Shown here one piece after another: positions 1 through 10,508 of a DNA stretch of 64,000 nt. A program made the translations under genes and the position numbers. Location: the NCBI GenBank assembly GCA_033030425.1, contig JAUFSD010000003.1, positions 248,001 to 312,000 on the forward strand, written 5' to 3'. A model generated the notes under the pieces. It was not told where the DNA came from. It worked only from the letters and a program-made list of their open reading frames with translations, and did not search any database. This DNA is from Verpa conica. Taxonomy: Eukaryota > Ascomycota > Pezizomycetes > Pezizales > Morchellaceae. Each line of letters begins with the position of its first letter. The first letter of the stretch is position 1.

Positions 1-791
1 GAGTACCCTACTAATAGGGTGATGACAGTCTTCCTGCTTGCCCCCCTCCATCATCTGCTGTCACTCACCCTCGGCCAGTTCTTAAGGATCCTAAAGAAGG
101 TCAATCATCGGCCAGCCAGGATTACATACTTTACCCTACTGGCTTGGCCTCTTGCTGCAGGCGTCACTGGACCTGGCTGGCTGTCTGGATTGCTGTCTGT
201 CTGGTTGACTGACTGTTGACTGACTGGTTGAGTGACTCTGGATTGTTGTCTGGCTGTCTGGTACCGGCGTCGTCTCGCCTCTGTGTCTGGTCTCTAGTCC
301 CGGTGTCTGGTGTTTGGCCTCTGGTCTGTCTCTTTTAGTCTCTCTCACTGTCCGTCTGCCTCTCTCTGTCTGTCTCTCCCACTGTCGTCTGTCCCTCCCT
401 CTCTATCCCTCCCCCCCTGCCCTCCACAGGCTCGCCTCCCTCACTTGTACTCTATTCACCACCACTCAACTCCACCACGACTCTCGTTCTTTACGGCCAC
501 CTAATCTCATCGCTCCCACACTAGTCTCCTTCCCTCGTTTGACTCCATCTGGTCCAATTTCTACCCGCACTCGTCACAGCCCCACACACCCCTCGTCTTT
601 ACAACTGTCCATCATCCATCACCACCATTACCATTACCACCACCATCCTCCATCTATCTATCCGTGGCAACAAACGCTCTCTCGCCTCATCTCCGTTATT
701 CCTTTTCCACAAACCCTAAGCCTCACTCTCCCCCCCGAGGCTACTATACCATAAATAAATTTAAATTTTAAAAAAAATAAACCTCGTCTAA
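1..791. other. CT-rich upstream region with CTGN simple repeats
   Basis: No gene is supported here. From about 160 to 400 the plus strand is made of imperfect CTGT/CTGG/CTGA words (CTGTCTGG, TTGACTGACTG), and 320-760 is a strongly pyrimidine-biased tract. An open frame crosses it, but its product is low-complexity Ser/Pro/Leu as expected of a CT-rich strand. An A/T-only stretch (about 750-780) lies just before the first gene. CT-rich leaders of this kind are common upstream of fungal transcription starts, so this is most likely promoter and 5' UTR of the gene at 792. Confidence 0.55.
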
Positions 792-1628
792 ATGGACTTG
801 ACATCCCTCTCGTCTACTCTCCCCCGCAGTAACCCCTCTACCGAAGACCCAGACCAGCTCTCTTCAACCCTACTACTAGCCGCCTTCAAACAAACTGCTC
901 TCTCTGTTACAACCCTCTATAAGACTGCTGCCAACGAGGCTGAACGCTCACGCCGGGAAGGAAGGGCAGAGGGCTATCAGGATTGCATCGATGACCTACT
1001 ACTATTTGTAGATAAGATCGAGGGAAGATGTGACAAAAACTCACTAGAAATGATGCGACAGTGGGCACTGTCTAGACGGAGGAAGGCCGGTGGCGGTGGA
1101 AAGACAAAGTCCCGACGCGAGGACCGGGAGGAAAGCGTTGACAGTGAGGAACTTCCTACAATCGATAATAATACTGGGTCTGCCTCTCCACCGTCCCAGC
1201 AGAACCATAGCCCAACACCTGCCCAGCAACAGTCTACAAACAATGCTGCCCCATCCATGAAATCTCAACCGAGCGACATACGTCAACAGACCCCAGTGTT
1301 CAGTTTCCGCTCTGATATCGACCTACCACGACACATCCCACCTCCGCCGCGCTTCGATAATAATAACTTTGAAGAACTGGCAGATACAGAGCTATGCTCG
1401 CCACCGACATCTCCAACGCTTTCAGCACATAATGGCAACATTTTCCCTCGGGCAGGCTCCAACACTGCTAACCCTTCAAATTTCCGTCTTGGAAGCCCTC
1501 CTTCGACTGGGAGGCACATACAACAGCGTGTAGGGAATAAAAGAAGAATGTCAAACATGGCGGACTTTTTCGATTTTCCGGGGATAGAAAAGATTCAGTT
1601 TGAGAACAAAAGGAGACGGCACCAGTAG
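792..1628 (+). CDS. TAPR1/HAPSTR1-like (DUF4588) protein
   Basis: A 278-residue single-exon protein. Residues about 32-64 hold an AFKQTALSVTTLYK helix followed by a REGRAEGYQDCIDDLLLFVD segment. This resembles the core of the TAPR1-like/DUF4588 family, whose human member C16orf72 (HAPSTR1) has NAATAVTNLYKES followed by a GYQ motif and works with the HUWE1 ubiquitin ligase in stress responses. The rest is Ser/Pro/Asn/Gln-rich and probably disordered. Basic patches (SRRRK near residue 94, NKRRR near the C-terminus) could be nuclear localisation signals. The ATG at 792 follows an A/T-rich run and is the first in frame. Family assignment rests on the short core motif only; molecular function in fungi is unknown to me. 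Confidence 0.72.
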   Translation: MDLTSLSSTLPRSNPSTEDPDQLSSTLLLAAFKQTALSVTTLYKTAANEAERSRREGRAEGYQDCIDDLLLFVDKIEGRCDKNSLEMMRQWALSRRRKAGGGGKTKSRREDREESVDSEELPTIDNNTGSASPPSQQNHSPTPAQQQSTNNAAPSMKSQPSDIRQQTPVFSFRSDIDLPRHIPPPPRFDNNNFEELADTELCSPPTSPTLSAHNGNIFPRAGSNTANPSNFRLGSPPSTGRHIQQRVGNKRRMSNMADFFDFPGIEKIQFENKRRRHQ

Positions 1629-3051
1629 CCTATTATACACTCTAGACGGTGGGATTAGAGATGCTTATATACAAGATCTCGGGGACGAAGCCGAGATAAT
1701 TCTACTACGAGACATACGAAGCGGTAGATTCAGTTGAATTGGTTGTATTGTGGATGTACGTATATTCGGCTTCAGCGGGGCGGCAGGCCGCAAAAGAAGT
1801 GATTCATTGTTCATTTTTTTCCCTTTCTTTTGCGTTGCATTTCACTTTTGTTGGGTGCTGGGGAGTCGAGGGGTCATTATAGATTGGTGGAGGTAGCATT
1901 TTACTGTTTCTTCAGAAAGAAGGAAAGAAACATTTATTTGAGTTGAGGAGATTGTTCAAGGCTTCATTGGTGCTGTCTCTAAGATTGAGGATTATTTTTA
2001 TCCTTTAATAATTTTCTTGTTCATTCCTATTTTTTCTGTCTATTTTATTCTAGGGACACTTTAGAAGGAAGGGGTGTTGTTTACTGCGCTGGCGTTAAAT
2101 TTTTTTCTTTTTGTTTTCATAGTAGCTAATCTACATGGCACATGTCTTTTTTGCCCGCCCGGTGCGCCTATTGGTTTTTTCGACTTTTTTTTCTTTCTTG
2201 GAAGAGTAGAAAACCTCTATTCCTTCTAATTCGGTTTTATTCTATAAATGGTGGGGGGGTGTTCGGTATTGATATAAGTGATCTAAATATTTCACCCTCA
2301 TTGCTCTTTATTTTATTTTCGCCCAAGAGATGGAGATGTGCATCAAGCAGAGAGAAATTAAAATAAATTCATCCCGAAAGTACTCACCTCATTGTACCCC
2401 ACCTTCAACAGCAGTCACTTAAGACCTTTTTTTTTCTCCTTCCCCTCCGATGCTGCAGGTCTTGCTTGGCTTGGCTGGAAAAGGAATGGTGTGTAGAGTC
2501 GCGTGGTTGATGGGTATTGGGTTAGCGGCCTAACTTTAAGTGACTGCATTTTTTTATTTAATTTAATTTTATTAATTTTATTCTTTTGTAGGGGATGAGA
2601 ATGGTAGGTGGTAAAGGAGTTGGGTCACGGGGGGTCACTCGGTGTTGGGTTCGCTGCATTTGTTTCCGTTGTGCTCCTATTTTATAGATTATATTCTACT
2701 GTGTATCACTCTTCAAGAGGGTACTATATCTTCTTACTTTAGTAGTGTAGTTTGCCAGTGTATACACCGAGTGATAGCCTATGACACAACAGTAGAGCAC
2801 ACCCTACACTCCCCACCCTAAGAGAGAGAGAGAGAAATCACTTTATTCAATACTAAAAGACCCCCACCAGCTATGTCCCACCACCCAGACTACTACCCTT
2901 GACCCCAACCACACGCTAATCCCAAACAAGCCAAGATCAGCGGCACTTTTGAGCCTCAAACATTCCCCCTTAGACATACACACCACGGCCCCCCCATAAC
3001 CCAACCCCAACCCCCAACCCTCAACAGCCCCCTCCTCAAGGTCTACAAACT
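1629..3051. other. intergenic, T-rich, with a small inverted repeat
   Basis: 3' region of the 792 gene and upstream region of the DUF218 gene. It is T-rich with homopolymer runs, a GA dinucleotide run at 2820-2836, and C/A-rich sequence just before the ATG at 3052. The only structure I can point to is the inverted repeat at 2411-2547, listed separately. Open frames here are short and non-descript. Confidence 0.5.
2411..2547. repeat. short inverted-repeat element
   Basis: The arm GCAGTCACTTAA (2411-2422) recurs as its reverse complement TTAAGTGACTGC at 2536-2547, enclosing about 110 bp. Pairing beyond the first 12-13 bp is weak. It could be a decayed miniature transposon or a chance hairpin. 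No clear target-site duplication is seen. Confidence 0.35.
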
Positions 3052-4185
3052 ATGGTAGTATCGATACGACTCCCAGAGGGTAATCTATACAGCCGGAAAC
3101 GCCGCTACAGTACCCGATTCTCACGGAAGTTATTGGTCGCCGTTGTTATCGCTTTTGTGGTACTCCTCTGGTTCCTCAGCGGAGGTGGTGGGGATGAGTT
3201 GAGGAGAGGGACGGATGTGGATTTAGGCGCCGTGAGGACGGGACTGAGGGGTTTGGTGATTGTTACTTGTCATGCTGTTTGGTTGGGTGGTGTAGCTGCT
3301 GGAGAGGATGAGAGCGAGTGGTAGGTTATTTCTATATCTCTATCCTATCCCCCCCCTTTTTTTTCAGTGTGGGCTAATAGGTGTATAGGGCGATTAATGA
3401 TTTCCAGAAGGGTGAGACAAGGACGTTTATAAAACATATCGAGGCTGGTGTATCAATTGCTATGCAGGATCCTGAGAGCTTACTCGTTTTCTCTGGGTGT
3501 GTACTCTACATCTATTCTGTACTATGTCTTCGTGGACCGGGCCTCACTAACTACCTACCTACCACAGCGGTGAAACCAAAGCCTCAGCAGGTCCCCGTAG
3601 TGAGGGTGACAGTTATTTTGTAACCCCTCCCCTCCCCTCCCCCTCTCTACACAAAAGCTAACCTACATATAGAACCTAGCCGCAGCTCGAAACCTCATCC
3701 CCCCACCACTCCTGACCCGAACCACAACTGAAGAAAACGCAATGGACTCCTACCAGAACGTACTCTTCTCCATCTGCCGCTTCCACGAAGTAACCGGGCG
3801 CTACCCCAGCACCATAACCGTCATCTCACACGAATTCAAACGCGACAGATTCCAGCATTTTCACCGCGGGGCACTGCAGTTCCCGGAGGACTCGTTCGCG
3901 TTTGTTGGGATCGACCCGGAGTGGACTGAGGGTGGTGTCGGGAGGACTGTTTTAAAAGAGCAGATACTGGAGCATGAGAGGTTGACGAGAGAAGCTTGGG
4001 GTGCAGATCTGTATGCGTGTGTGGAGAGTGGGGAGTTGCGTGAGAAGCGGAGGGGTAGGAATCCGATGAGGAGGTTTAATGCCTATGCTATGAGTTGTCC
4101 GGAGCTGGTGGGGTTGTTAGGGTGGTGTGGGATTGACGGTGGGGAGTCGACGCTGTATCCTGGAGAGTTGCCGTGGTTGGAGTGA
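3052..4185 (+). CDS. DUF218 domain membrane protein
   Basis: Four exons: 3052-3320, 3389-3496, 3568-3619, 3673-4185, giving 313 residues. All three introns start GT, end AG and keep phase; the second and third have clear CTAAC branch sites. A basic N-terminus precedes one membrane helix (residues about 25-45, LLVAVVIAFVVLLWFL). The luminal/external part has the DUF218 signatures: GLVIVTCHAVWLGG, AINDFQKGETRTFIKHIEAG, LLVFSGGETK, then ENAMDSYQNVLFSICRF and TVISHEFKRDRF. Bacterial DUF218 proteins (SanA/YdcF type) act at the envelope; the fungal members are uncharacterised. The first intron ends in TATAG about 10 nt after a CTAAT branch site, and its ending was chosen because only that AG restores the frame. 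Confidence 0.85.
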
Positions 4186-4215
4186 GTGGTTAAAAAAAAA
4201 AGTGTAATATTCTTT

Positions 4216-4247
<32 letters not shown>

Positions 4248-5006
4248 TTCTACTTTGATCTTGGATTTATGTAGGTAAGTAGGGCGTTTCTGGAGTAACT
4301 GAAGTTTATTATAGACTACCATGTATTTGTAATTTGTTTTTTCAGCCACTCCATTTATTTCACATCTCCAGTCATAATATATATCAAGTTAGAAGTTCCC
4401 TATAGTACCATGTACTTATGATTAATTCATTCGTCCCCTATAGCAGCACTCCTAAAACCACAAAAATCTTGGAAATAGTATAACACGATTTACTAGCTAT
4501 ATAGCAGCCGAGTAAAGTGACTATCAAAAATATTCACCTAGTAACCCCCCAAAAAACCACAAATGATAAATTCCTCTTAAAAAACCATTAAATAAACACA
4601 CTATAAACTCATATTCATAGTTTCGAACCTCCTGCAAATCTATAGTGGAATCAGAATTTTAGAATCTATGCAATATGACGAGTGATAAACCATGATGAAA
4701 CCCTACCCATCTAGTATTAAGGGACTTCACAAGAGCTAGAACTGATATATACGGAATATGAGATGTCAAGTACTTTTTTTTAATCCACGCCCCATCATTG
4801 TGCATTTACAAAAACAGGTTTCCCCCACGCCCACAGCCAAAAAAAAATAACGAAATATGGAAAAGAGAGAAAACCAAGAGCCCATTTTTGAATGTTTTTT
4901 TCTTGTTGTTTGCTAAAAATATTGCTTCACAAAAAAAAAAAGAAAAAAAGAACTATATTTTATTATTTTCAGTTACTTTTTTTTTCTTGCTGTACCCTAA
5001 ACAAAT
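4186..5006. other. convergent 3' intergenic region
   Basis: Lies between the converging DUF218 and RACK1 genes. It is AT-rich, with a (TTTC) microsatellite at 4213-4250 and several A/T homopolymers near 4840-4990. No credible ORF or RNA gene is seen. Confidence 0.55.
4213..4250 (+). repeat. (TTTC)n microsatellite
   Basis: About nine to ten near-perfect copies of the tetranucleotide TTTC, 8 nt before which there is a run of A. It sits directly downstream of the DUF218 stop codon. Confidence 0.85.
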
Positions 5007-6580
5007 CTAAGCCCTGCTCATCACACCCCAAGCCCTGATAAGATTATCCGTGTAACCTGCAAATAGTGTCTGACCGTCTGCACTCCATGCCAAAGATACA
5101 CACTCTGGTTCCCTGCTCTTCTTACCGACAGCGATGAATTCGGGCTTGAGTTCATCGACCTTTGACTTCTTCTCGAGGTCAAAGATGATGATGGAGGTGG
5201 CGGTGGCAGCGCACAGCCAGTAGCGGTTAGGAGAGAAAACAAGAGCGTGGATCTCGTCGCCAGCGTTGAGGGAGTAAAGGTGCTTGGACTCGTTAAGATC
5301 CCAGAGCATGGTTGTTCCGTCTTTTCCTCCCGAGGCGCAGAGAGAGCCGTCGGGGGAGATGGTGACTGTGTTGATGTATCCGGTGTGACCGATGTGGTCA
5401 GTCTGGATGCGGCAAGAGGCGAGTTCCCAGACCTGATTAAGGGTGTTAGTATAGGGATTTCTGAGTAATATTAAGAGGATGAGTGGGGAAAGTAGTGAAG
5501 GTGGGTATATCATCAGTGCGTTGGTGATTGGTTGTCTCATAGACCTGATGGGGTCTCTGAAGTAGCAAATACTTTAAGGTTGCATAGCATCCTTTGATAT
5601 CTTTTCCTCTTTTGAGGTAGAGAGAGTAATATAAGAGGGGAGGGAACAAACCTTAACCAATTTGTCCCAGCCAGCAGAAACAATCACAGGGTTCTGGGGG
5701 TTCGGGGAGAACCTGACGCAAGAAACCCACTCGGTGTGACCCTTGTCGGTGATGGTGAACTTGCAGTCACCGAGGGTATTCCAGAGCTTGATTGATCTAT
5801 CCCTGGATCCGGAGACGATTTGACGGTTATCGGCGGAGAAAGAGACAGAGAGGACATCACCAGTGTGTCCGACGAAACGACGGGTAGTCTGACCGGTGGA
5901 GAGCTCCCACAGACGGAGGGTCTTGTCCCAAGAAGCGGAAAGAGCGTAGGCACCGTCCGATGAGATCACCTATTACTTTCCCTATTAGTGAAACGAACAC
6001 ACCTCCGGGGGCTGTATTTACTGAGAAATTGACATACACAGTCAGAGACAATGTGAGAGTGACCCTTAAGGCTCCTCTTGGGAACACCATAGCTCATCTC
6101 GTCACGGGTGCTGCAAAAATTCATCAGACAACTTTCTAAGAAAGACATCCTCCAGCTGCAGTGGAAACGTGCGGATATTTCTTACAGGTTCCAGATGATC
6201 AAGGTCTTGTCACGCGAAGCAGACAAGAGCATGTTGGGGTTCTCGAGGGAAGTAGCGAGGGACTATTTCATCTCCCAATAAGTATTTGATATACGTCCAG
6301 CAAAAGTATCATTGAGGGACCCTTACAGTAACCCAACCGCTGTGCCCTGATATTCAATACCAAAATCAGTTTCAATTCCAGTACTATCGATCTCAGATAA
6401 TCCCCAAATCCATCTCAAAATCTGATGCCTAGTTTCCAACCTCAAAACCACCGGGAATCTCTCCTACCTTCAAGGGTCCCGCGCAAAACCATCTGTTCAG
6501 CTATACCCCACCATCGAATCAGTATTCATGCCCCTCCAAGCAAAAAACGGTGCAAATGTAAAAAAAAACACACCACTCAT
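5007..6580 (-). CDS. cpcB: RACK1/CpcB G-beta-like WD40 ribosomal scaffold
   Basis: Seven exons on the minus strand: 6580-6574, 6500-6468, 6346-6327, 6262-6186, 6110-6038, 5969-5652, 5432-5007, giving 317 residues, the usual RACK1 length. Seven WD repeats fill the protein: GHSGWVT near residue 16, [75 protein letters not shown] and a terminal [19 protein letters not shown]1 binds the 40S head and links translation to signalling; CpcB/Asc1 represses general amino-acid control. Exon 1 encodes only MSA plus one base's phase and is inferred from the donor and branch site; translation from the Met at about residue 6 is an alternative. Exon 3 is only 20 nt. The 219-nt intron between exons 6 and 7 carries a snoRNA. 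Confidence 0.95.
5507..5600 (-). ncRNA. U24-type C/D box snoRNA in RACK1 intron
   Basis: Inside RACK1 intron 6 (5651-5433). Reading the minus strand: stem ATATCA (5600-5595), a box-C-like AGGATGC, guide TATTTGCTACTT followed by a D'-like CAGA, a C'-like ATGAGA, second guide CAATCACCAA, box D CTGA (5516-5513), and closing stem TGATAT (5512-5507). From memory, yeast snR24 and human U24 share ATTTGCTA before D' and CACCAA before box D. Yeast SNR24 lies in an intron of the RACK1 gene ASC1, so host and guest agree. U24 guides 2'-O-methylation of large-subunit rRNA. Box C differs from RUGAUGA at two positions. Confidence 0.82.
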
Positions 6581-8816
6581 GATGTCTTATATAATTGACG
6601 GAGAGAAGTTGAATAGGGTCGTTAACTTCGTGGTGTTTCGTGGGTGGACGTGAGAATTCGTTTGCTGATGGGGGAATCGAAATCTCTCTGGTGTTGTGTG
6701 GGCGTCGCTCACGCCAAGACCCTGCGAACTAGCTGAAATCGACGTGTGAAGGGAATTGGTGGTGGGCGTGACTGTCTGGAGATCAGGGCCAACCCTTGAC
6801 TATCTTATCTTATCAATCCTTATCTCCAACCCTAACCCTTCATCTGCAATCTGGCCTGGTAGTACATATAATATCACTCGGGGTATCATTCATCCACCGC
6901 CCGCACGGGACAAGGGAAAGTGCATATGCCACCCTTGTATCAGGGGGTAAAATAAAGGACAGCCGTAATTCTCGCTATTGCTCCGAGTTTCCACCGCACC
7001 ACCAAGAATCGTCGCGTAAGTTGATGTCTCGGGGGGGTTTTCCTTCACGTTTCAGGTCGGCACCGCTCCATCCCAAAGCTTATTTCCACATGGGAAGGGA
7101 CGTCCCTCGCTGATATAAAACTCTGCTGGAATTAATTAGGGTTACGGGTCATCCGGGACTACCCTAGACTTGATGGATAAATAGAACTCGTCTGTGGCTG
7201 CAGTCAGATACATCATGTACAATACTCTGTTCTCGTCGGTGGGTCGCTTCTCATTTGTTATTTTATTTGTCCTACATCTTACGCAGAGCCCCGATTGCGA
7301 GTGCAGAATCGCTCCAAAATGGTTAAAAATAAACCGAATGAGCGATCGTCTGTCCGTGTATCGTAGCATTCAATAACAAGATTACATATATGTATTCTAC
7401 CCTTCAACCCAGGCTGTTACTTTACTTGCTACGTCCCCCCCGAAAAGCACAGGAGGTGCCCACCCTCCGTGCGGCACAGATTGCCGCGTACCCTATAACT
7501 CTATAACTCTATAACTCTGTAACCCTATGAGGTTTATTGTTTGTGCTCCTCTGCCCAGTGGGGAGGACGCAGAAGAAAGAAAACAGAGTGGAAAGTGCAG
7601 AAAAGGATACAACTGTTTCCACCCTGTCGCATAGCTGCCCTTCCAACAATGGTCACAATCAGGAAAACACGAGAAGCCAGTATAATACTCTGCACCTGGG
7701 ACTATCTGCAGGGTTATTTAGGAGCACACCTTGGATTAGCAGTGTGATTACCGTATCATGGTCCATGCCGTGCGGCTGAGCTGATTGTGGGCGGGCGAAG
7801 CTAGCTGTATTCAGTGATTGCTAAGCCTCTCAACGTCTCTCCCTCCCCTCCCTCCCCCCCCAACCTCACTCCTTCCTCCTCCCGGCTATTTCGTTCCAAA
7901 CCGCAACTTCACAGCCCGCACTCACACCTGTACGACCGAGCAGGGGCAGCCATGATCACGAATCATATGTGCACTGGTGTTGCTTAATAGAGTAGTGCTC
8001 TCTGCGGGTCCAGGGAACATATACCTCTGTAGAGTATGGACAGGCTCGGCTCCGGGGTGGATGGCTGTCATAATTAATTGAGCAGAAGGATGAGGATGAG
8101 GGCAGTACTACGATAGGTATGTACGAGCAATAAAAAAAAAAAAAAAGTAGCGCTTACTTTTTTGCCCTCAACGGTGCATTACCCCCTCGTGGTTTCTATT
8201 TACGATCACTACTCCCTGTGGCATCCGACCAACTCAAAACCAGGCCTTACTCAATAGCATCTTCTTTTGCTCTGAATTTCCCGCGTTATTCTCACCGGCA
8301 AGTCACCGGCGGCCACTGCGCTGTCGAGCCGATCAGCAATGTATGTGTGTAATAACAGTAATAACATACAATATCCTCCTCAGTTATGGCACTTTCCTCC
8401 CCCCCTTCCTTCGCTTCCCCTCTGTGCTGTGGGAGTATTTGCTTCTTCGAACACCTCCGGCCAGTCAAAAGCGGCTGTGGCTGAAGCTGAACGCATGCAA
8501 CAAAGAAGCTATTGGACAATCCTCCCGACTTCCATATCCGTCCACGCGTGTACGACACAGAATTGAAGGAGTGTATGACCATCTAAGTAATCGTTCGAGA
8601 GTGTCTCCCTTCCCGTTTTCCGTCTCCTGCCTTTCTCTCTCTTTTTTTTACACCACTACACCAACAACCTACTGTCTAGCCTTCCCACGATCTTCGTGAT
8701 AGTTGGTCCACTATACGCCAGAGGATAGCAAACACTATCTCCTCTTCGTCTTGAAAGGAGCATTGGCTCTTTTACACAAAAAAAAAAAAAACCGAAATAG
8801 AAACCTTGATCCAGAA
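6581..8816. other. divergent promoter region, RACK1 / membrane protein
   Basis: About 2.2 kb between two divergently transcribed genes, with no convincing coding potential in either strand. It includes a short telomere-like AACCCTAACCC (near 6829), an 8-bp tandem repeat at 7493-7524, a poly-A run near 8131, and CT-rich sequence just before the gene at 8817. Several open frames of 60-118 codons are low-complexity and unlike any family I know. Confidence 0.5.
7493..7524 (+). repeat. 8-bp tandem repeat CTATAACT x4
   Basis: Three exact copies of CTATAACT (7493-7516) followed by a diverged copy CTGTAACC. Followed by CTATGAGG. Confidence 0.85.
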
Positions 8817-9857
8817 ATGCGACCGGCCTCGCTACTTTCAGCCGCGCTGTGCGGAGTCCTTTGGGCGTCATCGAATATCATTTTCGGCGCTGTAGCTCAG
8901 ATAACAACATCAACTCCAGTGCCCCCAGGTATAGGTGGTGTTGCACGGGGGGAGGACTGTAGGCAGTACATTGGCGAGGAGTGTGTAACGTCCTGTATCA
9001 ACCAACTCACGACTGGTCCTTTCACCGAGAGCTGTCAGTTAAGTACCACGATATTACCTGTTACTCAAACACCGACAGGAAGTGGCATATTGGTCGCTGG
9101 ATCTACGACTTCATCCTTGAGTTCAACCGTAACAACATTTACCTCTTATGGGAGTGATGGCGCTCCTGTTGCAACGTCTACTTTCACCTTGTTGCCTGTT
9201 ACAATAACAGGTAAAATCGGCCCTAGCCTAACGACATACGTCATAACAAGCACTTTAGGCGTAGAACCTACTATCACTTCCTCTACAGAAACTTCAAGCA
9301 GTGCTAGGTCTACTGGCAGTTCGGAAGCGGCCGTTAAGACGTCGGGCACTTCAAAGAGCTCGAAGAGCAACACTGGCGCAATAGTCGGTGGGGTGGTTGG
9401 TGGGATTGTCGTCATTAGTCTTATCGCTCTTGGGATATTCTTCTTTCGACGCCGTCGTCGCAACCAGTCTGGCACACCTCGCGACGCATTCGGCGGCCTC
9501 GAAAAGAATCGCGAATCCTCCTCTCCATCTGTATACCCAGGTCCTACTCCGCAAGTAATGACATACGACAACCCGACTGGTGCACCTCCGCAAAATGTCT
9601 CGCCTGGAGAAGCGCATGCTCTGATGTCTGGCTACCCGGACACTCAACCGTCGGGTGAAGTCGTCCCAGTGGTTGGTGCACAGAAGCCATATGTGGTTGG
9701 TTCAACAGAGAGAGAGGTGGACGAAGATGGAGTTAGTCTGAGGAGTCCGAGCCCTACCCTGCCGGATGAAGGAGCAGGACGGGGGAGAGATTTTGTGCCA
9801 AGATTGCCAATTTACAATCGGGGCAGTGACGAGACTCCTCGCGGTCCAGCGCTGTAG
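8817..9857 (+). CDS. secreted-signal, single-pass Ser/Thr-rich membrane protein
   Basis: A 346-residue intronless protein. The ATG at 8817 was chosen because it begins a clear signal peptide (residues 1-27, ending FGAVAQ); the frame is open further upstream but through a poly-Lys stretch with no ATG. A short cysteine-bearing segment (EDCRQYIGEECVTSCIN near residues 47-62, and C73) is followed by a long Ser/Thr-rich stalk (90-185) likely to be O-glycosylated. Then come a glycine-rich membrane helix (187-210), five arginines as stop-transfer, and a Pro/Ser-rich tail of about 130 residues. The layout resembles fungal Wsc/Mid2-type cell-wall stress sensors, but I see no canonical WSC domain. Function is not assigned. 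Confidence 0.82.
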   Translation: MRPASLLSAALCGVLWASSNIIFGAVAQITTSTPVPPGIGGVARGEDCRQYIGEECVTSCINQLTTGPFTESCQLSTTILPVTQTPTGSGILVAGSTTSSLSSTVTTFTSYGSDGAPVATSTFTLLPVTITGKIGPSLTTYVITSTLGVEPTITSSTETSSSARSTGSSEAAVKTSGTSKSSKSNTGAIVGGVVGGIVVISLIALGIFFFRRRRRNQSGTPRDAFGGLEKNRESSSPSVYPGPTPQVMTYDNPTGAPPQNVSPGEAHALMSGYPDTQPSGEVVPVVGAQKPYVVGSTEREVDEDGVSLRSPSPTLPDEGAGRGRDFVPRLPIYNRGSDETPRGPAL

Positions 9858-10508
9858 AGTCGGTTTTGGGTTAATTGATGGGGGAGGTGGAGTGTTTGAT
9901 ACCCGTTTATATGTTTATTTTCTGGGAGGGGATTTGGGTGGATTTATTGGTAGAGGGTCTGAGTCATGGTCAACGGACGGACGGTGTGAACAAGAGCTCA
10001 GGAGGGCTATTTGTTCTTGGAATAAAGGGATTAAGGGGGGTCGGGCGTTTTTTTAGGTTGTATTTATATTTTTCATGACTCTCGTTTAAGGATTTTTTTA
10101 TGGCAGAGAGAATAGTTGGGGGGTTTCTATTGTTCTTTTTTATATTTACTTTAGGTGATGGGGGCAAAAGTGCGTGTTTTATTCTTACTAGGTCATTTTG
10201 TCAATCTCACGTGTAATTTTTCTACATTCTTTTAGCGTATATCGATGGGTTTTTCCATTTCTCACTCGTTTGAGCGGGGTATTCGGATTGTAGGTATGTG
10301 GTATTTACATGTAGTTTGATATTGTTTGAATAGGACGCTGTACTTGGGGGTTTCGAGGTAAGGGAGAAAGTATTCCCACTATTGACTTTCTTTACTGCGT
10401 GTCTTTTAACTATGGGTCCCCCCTTTATTGGTAGTAGGTAGTCACTCATGAATATTAGTGGAGAAGCTGCCCAACTATTTACATCTAATATTATAACCTA
10501 CTAAATAA
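9858..10508. other. convergent 3' intergenic region
   Basis: Between the converging membrane-protein and Mgr3-like genes. G/T-rich then AT-rich on the plus strand; one TACATGTA palindrome at 10306. No gene is seen. Confidence 0.5.

Noticed and set aside
314..754. 146-codon open frame upstream of the first gene
   Set aside because: Ser/Pro/Leu/His-rich product from a CT-rich strand with no domain; consistent with leader composition.
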